In this document: in pieces, positions 35,629-48,073 of the stretch
Layout of the letters: each line of letters starts with the position of its first letter
How positions within the stretch are numbered: the stretch's first letter is position 1
DNA from: Gossypium raimondii
Lineage: Eukaryota; Streptophyta; Magnoliopsida; Malvales; Malvaceae
Direction of reading: 5' to 3'
Assembly: GCF_025698545.1 (NCBI RefSeq)
Contig: NC_068570.1
Span: forward strand, 992,001-1,056,000
DNA: 64,000 nucleotides
Position numbers and translations under genes: made by a program
Notes under the pieces: generated by a model
What the model saw: only the letters and a program-made list of their open reading frames with translations
Database searches by the model: none
Told to the model about the DNA's origin: nothing

Positions 35629-36477
35629 AAAAAGCCAATTTCGTTTATGAAAAAAGAGAGTCGGTTTTGTGTCGATTTTATTTGTATTAATCTAAATATT
35701 CGTATTATTCATTGCTATCCCTAAACATTTAGGTTTCATGATATGTTATGAAGAAAGAAGTAAAAGAAAAGAGTGAAAATAGGGAAGAAAAAGAACAAAA
35801 GAAGAGTATATTTGTGTTATTGTTTTAGCATGTTTAAAATTAATTGTAAAATTTTGACATATTTATTTTTATGTTACATTTTCAATGATTTTGATTCCAA
35901 ATTCATTTAGAATTATACCAAAGCATCATTTGACTTAATTGTCCGAAACATATGGAGGCATATTCTACTTTGAAATTAAAATTCTTTGAAATACACAACA
36001 AAAACATCTATAAAATTACAATAAATTTTTTATAGAAAAAAAAAACGAGATAATAGGATTATCGGAATATAATATTACTTAATATTGAGAGTACTATATT
36101 CCGGAATCTTAGCACTAAGATTATCGGCTCAAAGTAATCTTCGCAACCACACGCCCCTAAAAAGAATAAGTACTACAATAAAGGCCCTTGAAGAACTAGA
36201 GTAGTTCATTATGTTCAAAGCAAAAGCATTTCAAGAACATATTATATCATCTTTAGTCTTGAGAGGACTAAATCGAATATTTAAGAAATACTCTTTCGTT
36301 TATGAAAAAAGAAAAAGAAATGAAAGGCTACCGTTACTAATGGTATCCCCATTTTCGAGGATGACCCCAAAATTTCTCGGTTATGTACTTCAAGTTTCAT
36401 GGATATGCATGGAGCATAATTTGAAGATTTATAACCAACAAAGAACCATGGATAATGTAAAACCAAACTTACAAATA

Positions 36478-38371
36478 TCAATAGTTCTCTGCAACAGGTC
36501 TAGAAGGAAAAAGCCTTAGGAGAAATGTCATCAACGACCAAAGGCAAACCACGGCAAGGGCTTGGAAAGTTCCGATCATTCCAATCAGTGCACCACCTCT
36601 CTCGAACATCTCTGGGGTTCTCGGTGAATCTTTCATCAACAACAAAAAGTGTTGAATGAATTGAGTAGCTCTTGTCAACTGATACAATCTATACACCTGC
36701 AATATTGATTAGAAAGTCATCGATCATCTTATTTGATCTTTTAGAATGAATTTGAATGAGTGAATCCAGTGAAAAACCAAATACCTCGAAAATAATAGGA
36801 ACGAGGGGCCAACAAGATGACTGTCGTTTTTCGAGAGCCATCTCAAATGCAAATTGAGCGGCACAGCCTGCTAGGAAAGGAGCCACTGCAACCAATGTTG
36901 GGAAGCCGAGCACCGGCCAAGTTACGTAGACGGCAATGAGGGGAGCAATAACCTTGAAACCCATTGACAAGAATGCTGATGCTAGGTACCCCTTGAGTCC
37001 GGTAATGAGACCCCATCTCTTGGCGCTGAATTGTAAATATGGTCTTTGAACATGATCAGTCACAAGTAGGAACATCCCAAGACCGATATAGAACATCACT
37101 TCAAAGGAAAACGATGAGACAATTTCTGCAAAGACATAATCATGCAATACAACGAAATCAGTTCTTATTCAAACAACACACACTGAATTACCCCCTTTTT
37201 TTAAGCTAATAGCAATGGCGTGTTTTGTATTAAACCCCTTTTTTCTCTAATACTTATAGGCCAAAATGTCTACGGAAGATACTACTACCGCGTAAAACAA
37301 GAAGGGGAAAAAAGGGTTGAAACTTGAAATCATGCAACCTAATTAAATCCATGAAACACTGTATCGAGCCAAGTAACGATCCCGTGATGGCAATGGCATG
37401 TTTTGCATTGACCCCCTCTCTAACACTTATAGGCCAAAACATCTACGGAAGTTACTACTAACAAGGGAGACAAAGGGTTGAAACTTGAAATCAAGCAATG
37501 CAATTACATCAATGAAACACCGTATCAATCCAAGTAAAGATCCTACGACAGGATAACATTTATGGTTTATCTCAATGTGGAGCTCAAACAAAAACTTAAA
37601 AGCTATAGCAATGACATGTTTTCATCTCAACCTTCCTTTTTTCACTAACAACTATAGGCAAAAACATGAACAGAACGCACAGATGCCGAATTCAAAAAAC
37701 CAGCTACATTAAAGCAAGCAAAAAAAAAAAGTATTTTAAGTTGAATTATAAAGTACCTATGAGTGTCTCATCCTTGAAGAAAGCTTCAATTGCATTGCTA
37801 AAGAAAAATTGAGGAACAATCAATGAACAAATCAATGCAACAGGTGCTAATACCCAAAGTAAAGATCCTTTTTCTTCTTGGAATGGAGCTGACATTAATT
37901 TGTTCTCTTCAACAAGCTGATGAGTTAACCCATGGAAGGAAACTGAACCGGATTTACCACGAAACGGTTCAACCCCAACAGATATTGGGTTTGAATTAGA
38001 ACCAGAAGCACACACTATCTTTTTCACTTCACGTGTACAAGACCCTGAATTTTAAAAAAAATTTAACATGGTTGAAACACTAAAAAGGTAAAAACCCAGA
38101 AATAAAAACTCAAAAAGATTACATTTTGATACATGTTGAAGCCTGGGATTTCGAGTTCTTAGTGTGGGGTTGGTGATAGGGGGCTTCAAATTCTGGAAAT
38201 TGGAGAAAAGAGTTAGTTTCTGCCATTGATGAAACTAATTTAAGGGTAAAAAAAATCAAAAAGGGGAAATTTGGGAGAGAATTTACTTACAGATTGAAAG
38301 GGAAAGCGACGATGATTGGGGAATTTGAACTTTGGGGCATGAAAGCTATGGCAAACGGATTGAAGTTCCAT
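36478..38371 (-). CDS. Plastid-targeted multipass membrane protein, At1g48460-like, five exons
   Basis: The gene reads as complement(join(36478..36696,36785..37125,37757..38044,38123..38219,38291..38371)), 341 aa, all joints GT/AG and in frame. The exon 2 donor AAAAT/GTAATC was chosen over CAACAT/GTATCA because only it keeps phase. Residues 1 to about 70 form a Ser/Arg-rich, acid-poor transit peptide (MELQSVCHSF...). Four or five hydrophobic segments follow, such as LLWVLAPVALICSLIVPQFF, FYIGLGMFLLVTD, FKVIAPLIAVYVTWPVLGFP and MIGTFQALAVVCLWSLMTFL, and the protein ends FPSRPVAENY. I recall this ending from plant proteins carrying the loose label 'tRNA-processing ribonuclease BN'; nothing in the sequence supports a nuclease. 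Probable site is the plastid envelope or thylakoid; function unknown. Confidence 0.8.
37207..37700 (-). repeat. ~180-bp tandem units resembling the UPF0114 exon 1/intron 1 border, inside intron 3
   Basis: Units start near 37210, 37389 and 37603 with 'gcaatggcatgttttgcat'-like sequence, and two carry 'cttgaaatcatgcaa...tccatgaaacac.gtat...ccaagtaaagatccc'. The latter matches 32647-32730, the end of UPF0114 exon 1. On the minus strand the copies read TGSLLGSIQCFMD and VGSLLGLIRCFIDV against VGSLLGSILCFMEV in the gene. Confidence 0.7.
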
Positions 38372-38589
38372 TTTTTTAGGGTTTTAGGGGAATTGGTTGA
38401 TGAAGATGGTTTGTTTTTGTTCATTGCTTAAACTCCCCACAAGGTGGGTTTTGGGGTTAAACCCCCCCACGAGGTGGGTTTTGGGGTTTTAGCCCATTAG
38501 GATGTATAACATGTGGGAAATTGGGTTATTTATTATTAGCTTAACAACATGTCCATGTCTTAAATCTATTTTTTTTTTATAAATATCAA

Positions 38590-38900
38590 ATATATACACG
38601 AACTTTGGTCTAATATATAATTATATATATGAAACTTGAATTACGATTTATATGTATACATAAAATTTTAATTTTGATTCAATTGTACATATTTCAAGAA
38701 ATGAATACATATATTTATTTTCATAGTAGATTAGTATAAATGTTTATGTATACAATATATCAACATAAAATAGTGTTAATTCGATAACGTTGTTAGTGAT
38801 TCGTGAAAATTGAATCAAATCAAAATTTTATGTATAAAATTACACAAAATCAAAGTTCATATATAATATTGCATGTTAGATCAAAGTTCATGTATAATCT
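38590..38900. mobile_element. Foldback MITE, family D
   Basis: The left end 'cacgaactttggtctaatat' faces the right end, reverse-complemented 'catgaactttgatctaacat'. The interior matches 7425-7705 and 51540-52385. Confidence 0.7.
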
Positions 38901-39704
38901 TTTAAAAACCAAATTGAAAATTTTGAACTAAATTTTGGTTTCAAAGAGTGAAAACACTTATTTTTATGATGATTTTGGATCGAGCTCCTTATTAATACAA
39001 AGTACATCAGCTGAAGCACCAGATAAAACTCACACAAAACATACGTATATAATGAAAAGAAGACTCACACATCACAATTCTTAAAGGAAAGATTCAAACC
39101 CGAACCTTCAAAGTTCAAGACTTTAATTTTTACCAATAATATCGAGATTTTATTATTATAAATAATACATAATTATAATTAAAATCAAGGATTATAAAGT
39201 GGAATCGATTTAATATTTAGAAAATATCCAGAGCCAAACCAAGACCCTTAATTCTGTCAGCAGTATCAAAGTCTATATAATTCATGAAACTTTCTCTATG
39301 ATTTATATATTAAAAAAATAATAGGATAATAAAATAATGCACTGAATTTTAACAATTATTTCTGAAAAAGGAAATAATTTAAAGCATGTTTTGTAATAAT
39401 AATAATAATAAAAGACAAAATACGAGTAAGCACTGGCATTTTTGGTACCACAATACAGCCAGATTTGTATTTAGATAGACATCCAAATGGTCCTAGAAAA
39501 AGACCCCCACCACCTTTTTATTCCATATTTTTTTAAAACTTAATAATTCAATTCAATTTAGCATTTAAATTTTTGAAATTAATCCGTAAATTTGTGTTCT
39601 ATTAAAGCGTGATGATGTGGTATTCTAAAATTGTTTCACGTCATCATATAAAAATAAAATATTATATTTTAAAATTATATATTTTTAATAAACTCATTGT
39701 AAGT

Positions 39705-39852
39705 TCTGATCATATTTGTTCTTTTTAACACTGTATCTAAAACTACTTATAGCCCATTATCAACCGATAAATAGGAGGATAATGTGCTTTAGTGTACTTG
39801 AACCCACGTCCTTCTGCAATGCATATGCCAATCAAATTAAGACTCAATCGAC
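39705..39852 (-). repeat. tRNA-derived SINE, second family
   Basis: Reverse-complemented it reads '...aatttgattggcatatgc...gggttcaagtacact...cctcctatttatcgg...', sharing order and motifs with 48850-48990, 56530-56700 and 61965-62105. Confidence 0.6.
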
Positions 39853-40251
39853 ACATATATTTTTAATTTTAGATAATAACGCGACATAATATTAAAATAC
39901 CACATCTAAATATAAACTCAATAACTAAATTAAAAAAATATTAAATTACATGATAAAGAACCTTAATTACTAAATTCAAAAGATAATAATATCTCTCAGC
40001 AAAGTAGTTGATAATCTCAATGGTAAAATAAATTGACATAAATATTTCTTTTATGTAATTTAACCACATTATGGAAATGATGGTGAAATTAATAAAATCC
40101 TTTAAAAGATTTAAATATAAGATGCCAACACAGTAGATAAGTTCAATGACAGAACACAGTAAAAGAAACTAACATAAATATTTCTTTTAATGTAATTTAC
40201 CCACATTTTGAAAATGATGGTGGAATAAATAAAATCCTTTGAAAGTAGTTG

Positions 40252-40545
40252 TGGTAAAATTCCTATGGAGGTCCTTGTTATATTTTGTTTTCCTTTAAAA
40301 AGATGGGTAAATTAATAATTGTATGTTAAACCAAAGAGTAAATTCGTTCTTCTATTAAAATTTCATCCAATTTTACTATTGAAAACGGGCCTCTGTATGT
40401 TAACAAGAGGTATACGTGACACAACATATGTCACTGTTTGATTATTTTGTCAATTACATCAATTTTTAATGGTAATATAGATAAAAATTTTAATATAAAA
40501 AATATATTTACTCTTTAATCTTATATACAAAAATTAATTTATCCG
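40252..40545. mobile_element. Diverged foldback MITE, family A
   Basis: The left end GTGGTAAAATTCCTATGGAG and the interior ('ttctattaaaatttcatcc') match the family. The right end is poorly conserved. Confidence 0.5.
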
Positions 40546-42216
40546 CAGATTATTGGTGTAATTGTCAACTAAATTAAAATCAACTGACAAAAAAATCAAT
40601 ATAGTTAATTGAAGTAAAGGATTTTTTCCCCTTAAATTACGTCCATCCGAAAATAAAATTTATAATTTTGCTCTACAATTGAAGATTTGGGCCCCCCCCC
40701 CCAATGGGTCCAAGATGATTAGTGAACAGACAAAAGCCTCGATTTGATCAATCATGGGAAAATGTGTCCCTCATTGATAAGATTTAGGTAAGATATGATG
40801 GTAATTTGTTTAATGGAGATGCTGTTAATGTAAAAAAATAATACTAATATATCATTTCGTAGTTACGTATGATATTAAAATTTAATTTGAGTTTGAGTGT
40901 AATATTTAATTTTTATTTACATTAAATAAATTAATTAATATTTGACATGTATATTGGTAGCAAAATACATATACTTAATTGGGACAAAAGAACTTTAAAA
41001 TATTAAATTGTCATTGAAATTAAATTTATTGCAATTTACTTTTTAAATTTACTTTCCTTTTCTAATTTGAAAGTAAATATTTTAACTAATTTAAATCTAA
41101 AAATAACAAAATAATGATGAGAAATTAAGGTTAGCATTGCAATAATATTTGAAATATCTTAAACTAGTCTAAACTCAACATCGATAAATGTCGAGCTCAA
41201 TATCTAGTATATTGTTGAAATGAAAATACTTAAATGTCCAACTAAAATTATACTAAAATATTTAAATATTTCTCAATATTCGAGTTCAAACCTTGTAGAA
41301 AGCGAAATTTAAGTATATTATAATCAATAAATTTAAATTATCTACATATTATTTGAATCAAATCGTATTAAAACTCTAAATTTAGATATCTGAATATGTT
41401 ATTTGAATAAGTAATACCGATTCAAATAATGAATCCATCTAAATTGCAACAAATTGTAATTTTAACATATTATACGAATGAACGTTAAGTGAGACGATTT
41501 AAAATCATAACAAAATAATAATTTAGGAATAATTTAAAATTTAAAATTTAATATTAAAATGAAAAAAATGAGTATAATTAGAAGACAAATCATAATATAA
41601 TCCTTTTAAAAATTCGTCCGTCCAAAAAAAAAAGAAATTTTAGCAGAAAAAGTCCATAATTGAAGATGGGAACCAATACGGTGGCCAAGATGTTGCTATG
41701 ATTCGTGGATCGAATAAAATCTTTATTGCATTTGCATTATTTTTCATGTATTTGTATATGATAATTTATTTTATGCGCCTTACAAAAATTATGAAATTAT
41801 AAAATAATATATGATAAAATTATAATTTAATTCCGACCTCTCTTAAAATTTTTTAAATTTACCGTAAGAAACACATTGTAGGTACGATGGAATTCAAAAA
41901 AGGTTGAATCAAATATGATTTCCGTAATGGTAAAAGTTTGAATTGGATGCAAAATAAGTCGAGTAAATTAAATGGTTTTTAAAATTTTCTTTAAAATTAC
42001 CATTTAGAGCTATAAATAAAAATAAATAGAAACTTGAGTATCATATAAATTAAACACGGTATAGTTCAAACATATGAACAACTACTAACACGTGCATGTG
42101 GTGTAAAAGACCTTTGTTTTTCCTCATCAAGATAATCAAGACACCAGTAAAATATGTCATATACTAGTATTATTATTAAAATAGAAAAATATTTTCAAAT
42201 GCTTATCATAACTTTT

Positions 42217-42957
42217 GGGTAAATTATACCCAAAGTCACTAAATTATTAGTAAATTTAAGTTTTAGTCTCTCAACTTCAAAAAGTAACAAAATGGTGAAT
42301 AACCTTCTCTTTTACAATTTTTTTTTTATAAAACAACTTTGAACGTCACAAATCTGTAAACCTGTTATGGTGTTTGCCATTATCGACCCTACCTGATTAC
42401 CTGACTGGGGTTGACCCGTAGCCTGCATAGTTCTCATATTGGGTCCGCACTTGATGAGTTCGCATCCTCCCATGAACTTGTATGGGGTGGGTTCGCACCA
42501 TTATGTAAGCAAACTTGTATGTAGAGAACATGTGTCAATCCTAGAATAGAGTACGTGTTGGCATGCATAGGGGTCTACCTACGACGTCACATCTGGAAAC
42601 CATATCATATAAATAGAGAAATTAACACCCTTTAGAGACAGACAAACAAAAACACTCAACAAAACCAAAATCCAAACAACTTGCTTCTACGATCACCGGC
42701 ACTAACTGTAAAATCGACCTAGATCTAAGGTACATTCTTCTACTCATTGATGGGTACTAATCTACCGTTTTAATTTTCAAATCGTCGCTTGGAGTTTGTT
42801 AGCTAGGCTTTTAGAAGAAAAAAAAACCCTTAACAATCTAGTGACTTAAGTAAAAATTTTCTAATATTTCAATAATCATTTTATAACTTTATAAAATTAA
42901 ATGACCAAAACGTAAATTTATTTATAATATAATGATTTTAGATGTAATTTAGCTGAA
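42217..42957. mobile_element. Foldback MITE, family C, with foreign DNA inside
   Basis: The left arm (GGGTAAATTATACCCAAAGT...) pairs with the reverse complement of 42850-42957 (GCTAAATTACATCTAAAATC...). The interior 42361-42840 is less AT-rich and unrelated to the arms or to the centre of the complete element at 47459-48073. Confidence 0.55.
42361..42840 (+). other. Possible fossil LTR fragment inserted in a foldback element
   Basis: A TATAAATAG at about 42609 is followed by an A/C-rich leader ('acagacaaacaaaaacactc') and a mixed-composition tail, as in LTR promoters. No clear terminal or target duplication was found, so the class is a guess. Confidence 0.25.
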
Positions 42958-43078
42958 ATTCTTTTAATAATCATATATCTACCATGTAGATTTCACAATC
43001 CATCATAATTTTAACTCCAAATAATGCACACATTTCCCGAGTGATCAATGTTTTTGTCATTGCTTGGCCCTGCCACTA

Positions 43079-43086
43079 CTATAAGT
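43079..43086 (+). promoter_or_regulatory. Probable TATA box of AOS copy 1
   Basis: TATAAGTA lies about 125 bases before the ATG, in a position comparable to the TATA box of copy 2. A CACGTG core lies about 1.1 kb upstream (near 42093). Confidence 0.5.
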
Positions 43087-43205
43087 ACATACTAGATTTG
43101 GCTCTCTAATTGCAATTCACATCACCTTTCCTAAGCCATATTTGTTTCTTTTAGCTAATTCCATACTTCTCTTTCAAGAAATCAGTAATTCTTTAAACCC
43201 TTCTA

Positions 43206-44693
43206 ATGGCTTCACGTGATGCCACTGTTGAGCCAATTACAAGCTCGGTTTCCGATACAATGCTCCCGTCTGAAACCGGAGAAACCAAGCTTCCGGTGAA
43301 GAAAATCCCAGGTGATTATGGGTTACCTTTCATTGGTCCAATCAAAGACCGGCTCGATTATTTCTACAACCAAGGTCGGGACAAGTTTTTCAAATCCAAA
43401 ATTCAAAAATACCAATCGACAGTAATCCGAACCAACATGTCACCAGGTCCATTCATCGCTTCGAACCCTAAAGTTATTGCTTTACTCGACGGAAAGAGCT
43501 TTCCAATCCTTTTCGACGTATCAAAAGTCGAAAAAAAAAACCTTTTCACTGGTACTTACATGCCATCAACCAACCTCACCGGCGGGTATCGGATTTTATC
43601 CTATCTTGATCCGTCGGAACCCACACACACTAAGCTCAAACAACTACTTTTTTTTCTCTTGAAATCGAGTAGTAACCGAGTTTTCCCTGAGTTTGAAGCG
43701 TGTTACACTGAGTTATTCAAAACGGTCGAAAATGAACTCAATGAAAAAGGCCAAAGTAGTTTTGAGAAACCTAATGAACAAGCTGCATTTAATTTCTTAG
43801 GTAGAGCTTATTTCGGTTCAAACCCGGTTGATACTAAACTCGGAACCGACGGTCCGAGTTTGATCGCTAAATGGGTATTATTTCAACTTGCTCCGGTTCT
43901 TTCCCTTGGTTTACCCAAATATATAGAAGACCTTTTAATTCATACGTTTCCATTACCATCTTTTCTTGTGAAAAAAGACTACAAAAGATTATACGATTTT
44001 TTCTACGAATCGGCCGGTTCGGTTCTTGATGAAGCTGAAAAAATGGGCATTTCACGTGAAGAAGCTTGTCATAATCTTTTATTCGCTACGTGCTTTAATA
44101 CCTTCGGCGGCATGAAAATCTTCTTCCCCAACATGTTGAAATGGATCGGTAATGCCGGACCGGACCTACACCGTTCATTAGCAAAAGAGATCAGGTCGGT
44201 GATCAAATCCAATGGTGGAGAATTAAGTTTGGGTGCAATGGAACAAATGCCGTTGATGAAATCGGTGGTGTACGAAGCTTTCCGTATTGAACCACCGGTG
44301 CCGGCGCAATATGCAAAAGCAAAGGTGGATTTGTTGATTGAAAGTCACGACGCCGTTTTCGAAGTGAAAAAAGGGGAGATGCTATTCGGGTACCAACCGT
44401 TTGCGACCAAAGATCCGATAATATTTGAAAGAGCTGAAGAGTTTGTACCGGAGAGGTTTATGGGTGTTGAAGGGGAGAAATTGTTGAAACATGTGTTTTG
44501 GTCGAACGGACCGGAAACGGAGCATCCGACGGTGGAGAATAAACAGTGTGCCGGTAAGGAATTTGTGGTGTTGATTTCTAGGTTGTTTGTGGTGGAACTT
44601 TTCCGACGTTATGATACGTTTGAGATTGAAGTTGGGACATCGACGTTGGGGGCTGCCATTACCATAAAGTCGTTAAATAAAACAAGCTTTTAA
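43206..44693 (+). CDS. AOS: Allene oxide synthase (CYP74A), copy 1
   Basis: An intronless 495-aa P450 of the CYP74 family. AOS dehydrates 13-hydroperoxy-linolenate to an allene oxide, the first committed step to jasmonate, usually at the plastid envelope. Seen: KIPGDYGLPFIGP and KDRLDYFYNQGRD at the start of the domain, FTGTYMPS with the Phe that separates AOS from hydroperoxide lyase, ATCFNTFGGMKIFFP (I-helix without the usual P450 acid-Thr pair), GEMLFGYQPFATKDP, and SNGPETEHPTVENKQCAGKEF with haem-ligand Cys at about 448. QYAKAK replaces the usual QYGKAK. The leader before the domain (about 33 residues: MASRDATVEPITSSV...) is acidic and a poor transit peptide, unlike copy 2. The start has in-frame ATG with no earlier one. 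AATAAA lies at 44752-44757. The tandem paralogue lies 5.2 kb downstream on the same strand. Confidence 0.93.
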   Translation: MASRDATVEPITSSVSDTMLPSETGETKLPVKKIPGDYGLPFIGPIKDRLDYFYNQGRDKFFKSKIQKYQSTVIRTNMSPGPFIASNPKVIALLDGKSFPILFDVSKVEKKNLFTGTYMPSTNLTGGYRILSYLDPSEPTHTKLKQLLFFLLKSSSNRVFPEFEACYTELFKTVENELNEKGQSSFEKPNEQAAFNFLGRAYFGSNPVDTKLGTDGPSLIAKWVLFQLAPVLSLGLPKYIEDLLIHTFPLPSFLVKKDYKRLYDFFYESAGSVLDEAEKMGISREEACHNLLFATCFNTFGGMKIFFPNMLKWIGNAGPDLHRSLAKEIRSVIKSNGGELSLGAMEQMPLMKSVVYEAFRIEPPVPAQYAKAKVDLLIESHDAVFEVKKGEMLFGYQPFATKDPIIFERAEEFVPERFMGVEGEKLLKHVFWSNGPETEHPTVENKQCAGKEFVVLISRLFVVELFRRYDTFEIEVGTSTLGAAITIKSLNKTSF

Positions 44694-45949
44694 GTACACT
44701 GTAATTTTCGTCAATGCAAGGGCTTTGTCAAATGTGTCATGTTTTTTCTTGAATAAATAATGTATTATCGAGTGTTGAATTTGCACCATATTTCGTGATC
44801 AGTTATTTATAATTTCGAAAAACAATCACAGTGAAAAGATTAATTATTACTCTTGACTATAGACATCTTTGTTTCGATAATTAAAATATGTAGCAAATTC
44901 TTGTATTATTTGAATAAAATTGGTTAAATTTTACTATTAGTTAATATATTCATTTAATTTGATTTGATTATTTTAAGTTTCTATATATATTTTTTCAATT
45001 TTAAAATTTTGGGTAAACTACACTAGTAGTCATCTAATTATTAGTAAATTTTTGTCACAAAAGTTACAAAATTATAACTCAACTATTCAATTTTATTTTT
45101 TCTAGTAATTCAATTTTTTGGCACCACTGGTTTAATGGAAAATCTTAGAGGTCTCTAAATTACTCTAGACTTCATTAGAATGTTGATAGATAGTCTTGTT
45201 ATTGGCTACTTTAGTGGGATTAATATTATAAATAATTTGTATTTCGGCAACTGCAACAATATTTATATATGAGAGACTTGTATAAGTTAACGAGTAACTT
45301 AATTTTATAAATTAAGTTTTTAGAGAAAAAAATTAGAGGAGAGTGATTTAAATATTCAATGCAAGTGTGAGGTCGTCACATCGACGAATGGTCGGATTTA
45401 AATCCTTCGTTGTACGAAATTAAAAATAATGCATTAACTTTCTAAATAAATTCCCCTAAACATAGATGATTATCGAACTACTTCTACCCATTAAGGTGTA
45501 CAATTAAACAACTAGTTTTTGGCCATAAGATCATGGATATTTAACTATTAAAATATTACATATTAAAACTATTTTTTTACTAACACATAATGGTTAAAAA
45601 AAACTGGTGTAATTTGACTTGAGACATTCAATTTTCTTCGATTTTAGTTAATTCAATAAATTTTACTAAATCGATATAAAGTTAAGTTAAAATGGTTAAA
45701 TTAATCGATTATTTGTAAATAAAATCCAAAACGGGATTAAACGATTCAATCGACTTTGGTATATATAATTTTATATATTTTAAATTATTATTTGTGTTTA
45801 ATTTAAATTTGGGGTGAGTTAAGTTGAAACAATTGGCCAAATCTAAAATTAAATAAAATTTAAAAAAACTAAAATTGAAAATCATAAAAATAATTTTAAC
45901 TACCAAAATATATATCTATAATTAAGAATTATCACAATAATAAAAATAA

Positions 45950-46285
45950 AATTTAAGATATTATTTGGTACTTAAGTTTGGTTTCAATATTCAATTTAGT
46001 ACCTAAGTTTTTTATTTTTATGTTGATACTTGAACTTTTTTGTCCCAATTAAATATCTAAGTTCGACTTCAATATTCAATTTAGTACACAAATTTTCTTT
46101 TATCTTAATTAAGTGTTTGTGCTTTTTATTACTAGAGCACACGTGTCAAACATTCATTGAACTACGTGATTTTGTTTGAGCTGGATACCAAATTGAACAT
46201 TGAAACTAAACTCAACTACTAAATTAAAAAAAATATATGTATCAAATTAAACAGTAAAATAAACCTCAAATACCAAATAGGAAAT
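45950..46285. mobile_element. Foldback MITE, family B
   Basis: 'ttatttggtacttaagttt...caatttagtacctaag' at the left faces 'ctatttggtatttgaggtt...' (reverse complement) at the right. Non-coding. Confidence 0.6.
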
Positions 46286-46994
46286 TAATCAAAATAAATA
46301 AAAGAGTTGAATATTGTTATAACAACTAAAAATTAGTGCAAGAAATTGAAGAATTGGAAAACTTGTACAGATTGAGTTCTATATTATTCTTATGTTACTT
46401 GTAAGACATTAAGACATGTGGGTTTTGTTTGGTTTGAGGCTGTCAAACTTGGACTTCGGGCAAACAATGTCAACTTATAAATCATGCTTTTTTTGGGTTA
46501 ACAAATAAAAATCAATGTCGTCTACTACTACTGCTTTATCAAAATAAATATTTTCATTTAAAATTAAAAATATTTATCAAAATAAAAATCACTTAATATT
46601 AAATATTAATTAATTTTTATTTCTCAAGCATCAAGATATCCATCCGATCCATTAATTTGTCAAAGGGGCGAATGTAAAATTTCAATTTCGTGCTTAATGT
46701 AAATATATAAAATATGGTAAATTAAAATTTGTCCACTCTAATTTTTTAAATTTTATTTCCTTTTACCCAAAATTTTAAAATTGACTTCCATATAATATTG
46801 TCACATTCAAATATGCATGTAATTGGAATAAATTGGTGTATTAAAAATAGGATTAAATGTCATTATCTCTTGTTTGAATGTTCTGATAATTGCTGCAGAA
46901 TCTCAAAATTCGAATTCATCGACCAGATTGAGTGAAGAGTATTATAATCGGCCTAACCCGACTTATAATCAACAAGAAGATGTGTCCATTAGCC

Positions 46995-47390
46995 CATCCA
47001 TTAACAACACCTCTCCAAATTCTTTCATCATTAATCGAAAGCCCTCACTCTAGCTTTCAATATACATAATCCCATTAACAACAACTCTTCAAGTTCTTTC
47101 ATTCTAGCTTTCAATATACCTAATCGGTTGCTTCAATCAAGAAAGGTGGTTGTGATATTGAACTCCCGCTAAGTAAAAGATTAATTACGATAAAACCAAT
47201 TAAGAGTGATGTATAACCTCATGATTCTCTAAGAATATTTACTTTCCTTTTTATGATCATAATCCCATCATGTTAAGATTCTCTAAGGATATTTAGTTTC
47301 CTTATTATGATAAAACCAATTAAGAGTGATGTATAACCCCGTGATGTTAAGATTCTCTTTAGAATATTTAATTTCCTTTTACGATATAAA
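46995..47390. repeat. Local imperfect tandem repeats
   Basis: 'tctagctttcaatatac.taat' and 'cattaacaacaactct...ttctttcat' each occur twice (about 46998-47130). 'gataaaaccaattaagagtg' occurs at about 47189 and 47308, with 'gttaagattctct' between. Origin unknown. Confidence 0.65.
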
Positions 47391-47458
47391 TTAACAAGTA
47401 GTTAGGTGTAATGGTAATATATATTGTACTCTTAAAAAGAGGACCCAAATTTGAATAT

Positions 47459-48073
47459 TGGGTAAGCTACGCTAGTAGTCACCTAGCTATTAGTAAAATT
47501 AATTTTTTGGTCATCCAACTATAAAAAATTATAAAATGATAACTCGATTTTTCAATTTTGTCTTTTTTGGTTACCAGCTAGCTAATGGTGGTAACTTTGA
47601 AAATTGACATAAAAGTAACTTTAAGCTTCAAAATTTACACATTTTGCAAATTGGCCCTTTTGCAATTTTGTCTTTCTTTATGACCTTTTACATAAAAAAC
47701 TAAAAATCAAAATTATCAACTAAATTTGGTTTAAAATATACAAAAAAAAATATAAAACCAAAAATCCAAGATAATAATTTTATTATTTTAAAATTAACCC
47801 ACAAAATGCAAAAAGGAAAAGGTAAAAAGAAACCAAATTGCACAATGTGTAAATATCGAGGGTCAATTTTTTTTAAAAAAGTCAAGACTAATTTGGCATA
47901 ATTTATAAATGCTAATGGTTAATGTTGCTATTATTCCAATTTTAAAAGCTATCACCGATAGTCAACTAGTGACAAAAAAAATTGAATGATTGAGTGACCA
48001 TTTTGTAACTTTTTATAATTGGATAGCCAAACAAAATTTACTAATAGTTAGATGACTACTAATATAATTTATC
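47459..48073. mobile_element. Complete foldback MITE, family C
   Basis: Arms of about 140 bases: GGGTAAGCTACGCTAGTAGT at the left faces, reverse-complemented, GGATAAATTATATTAGTAGT at the right. Both continue with 'cacctag.tattagtaaa' and 'aaaatg.taactc.at...ttcaatttt'. The centre has no coding capacity. Best-preserved copy of the family here. Confidence 0.75.

Larger units (their letters stand above)
33109..36477. other. 3.4-kb intergenic region
   Basis: It separates the UPF0114 start from the 3' end of the next minus-strand gene. It contains family A foldback copies (33360-33659, about 35300-35628), a hairpin-bearing repeat (34130-34640), three CACGTG cores (34852, 34907, 35041) and an (AAT)n run (35186-35216). 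No gene was seen. Confidence 0.65.
38372..43205. other. 4.8-kb AT-rich intergenic region upstream of AOS copy 1
   Basis: It contains a family D foldback element (38590-38900), a SINE (39705-39852), a diverged family A copy (40252-40545), an 11-C run at 40692-40702 and a disrupted family C foldback element (42217-42957). No coding signal was seen in 40546-42216. Confidence 0.65.

Noticed and set aside
37254-37442. A 62-codon minus-strand frame as a small membrane-protein gene
   Set aside because: It lies in an intron and is explained by the exon-like tandem units related to UPF0114; no start context or splice partners support a gene.
40692-40702. Run of eleven C residues
   Set aside because: It is striking in AT-rich DNA but most simply a homopolymer; nothing around it suggests a function.
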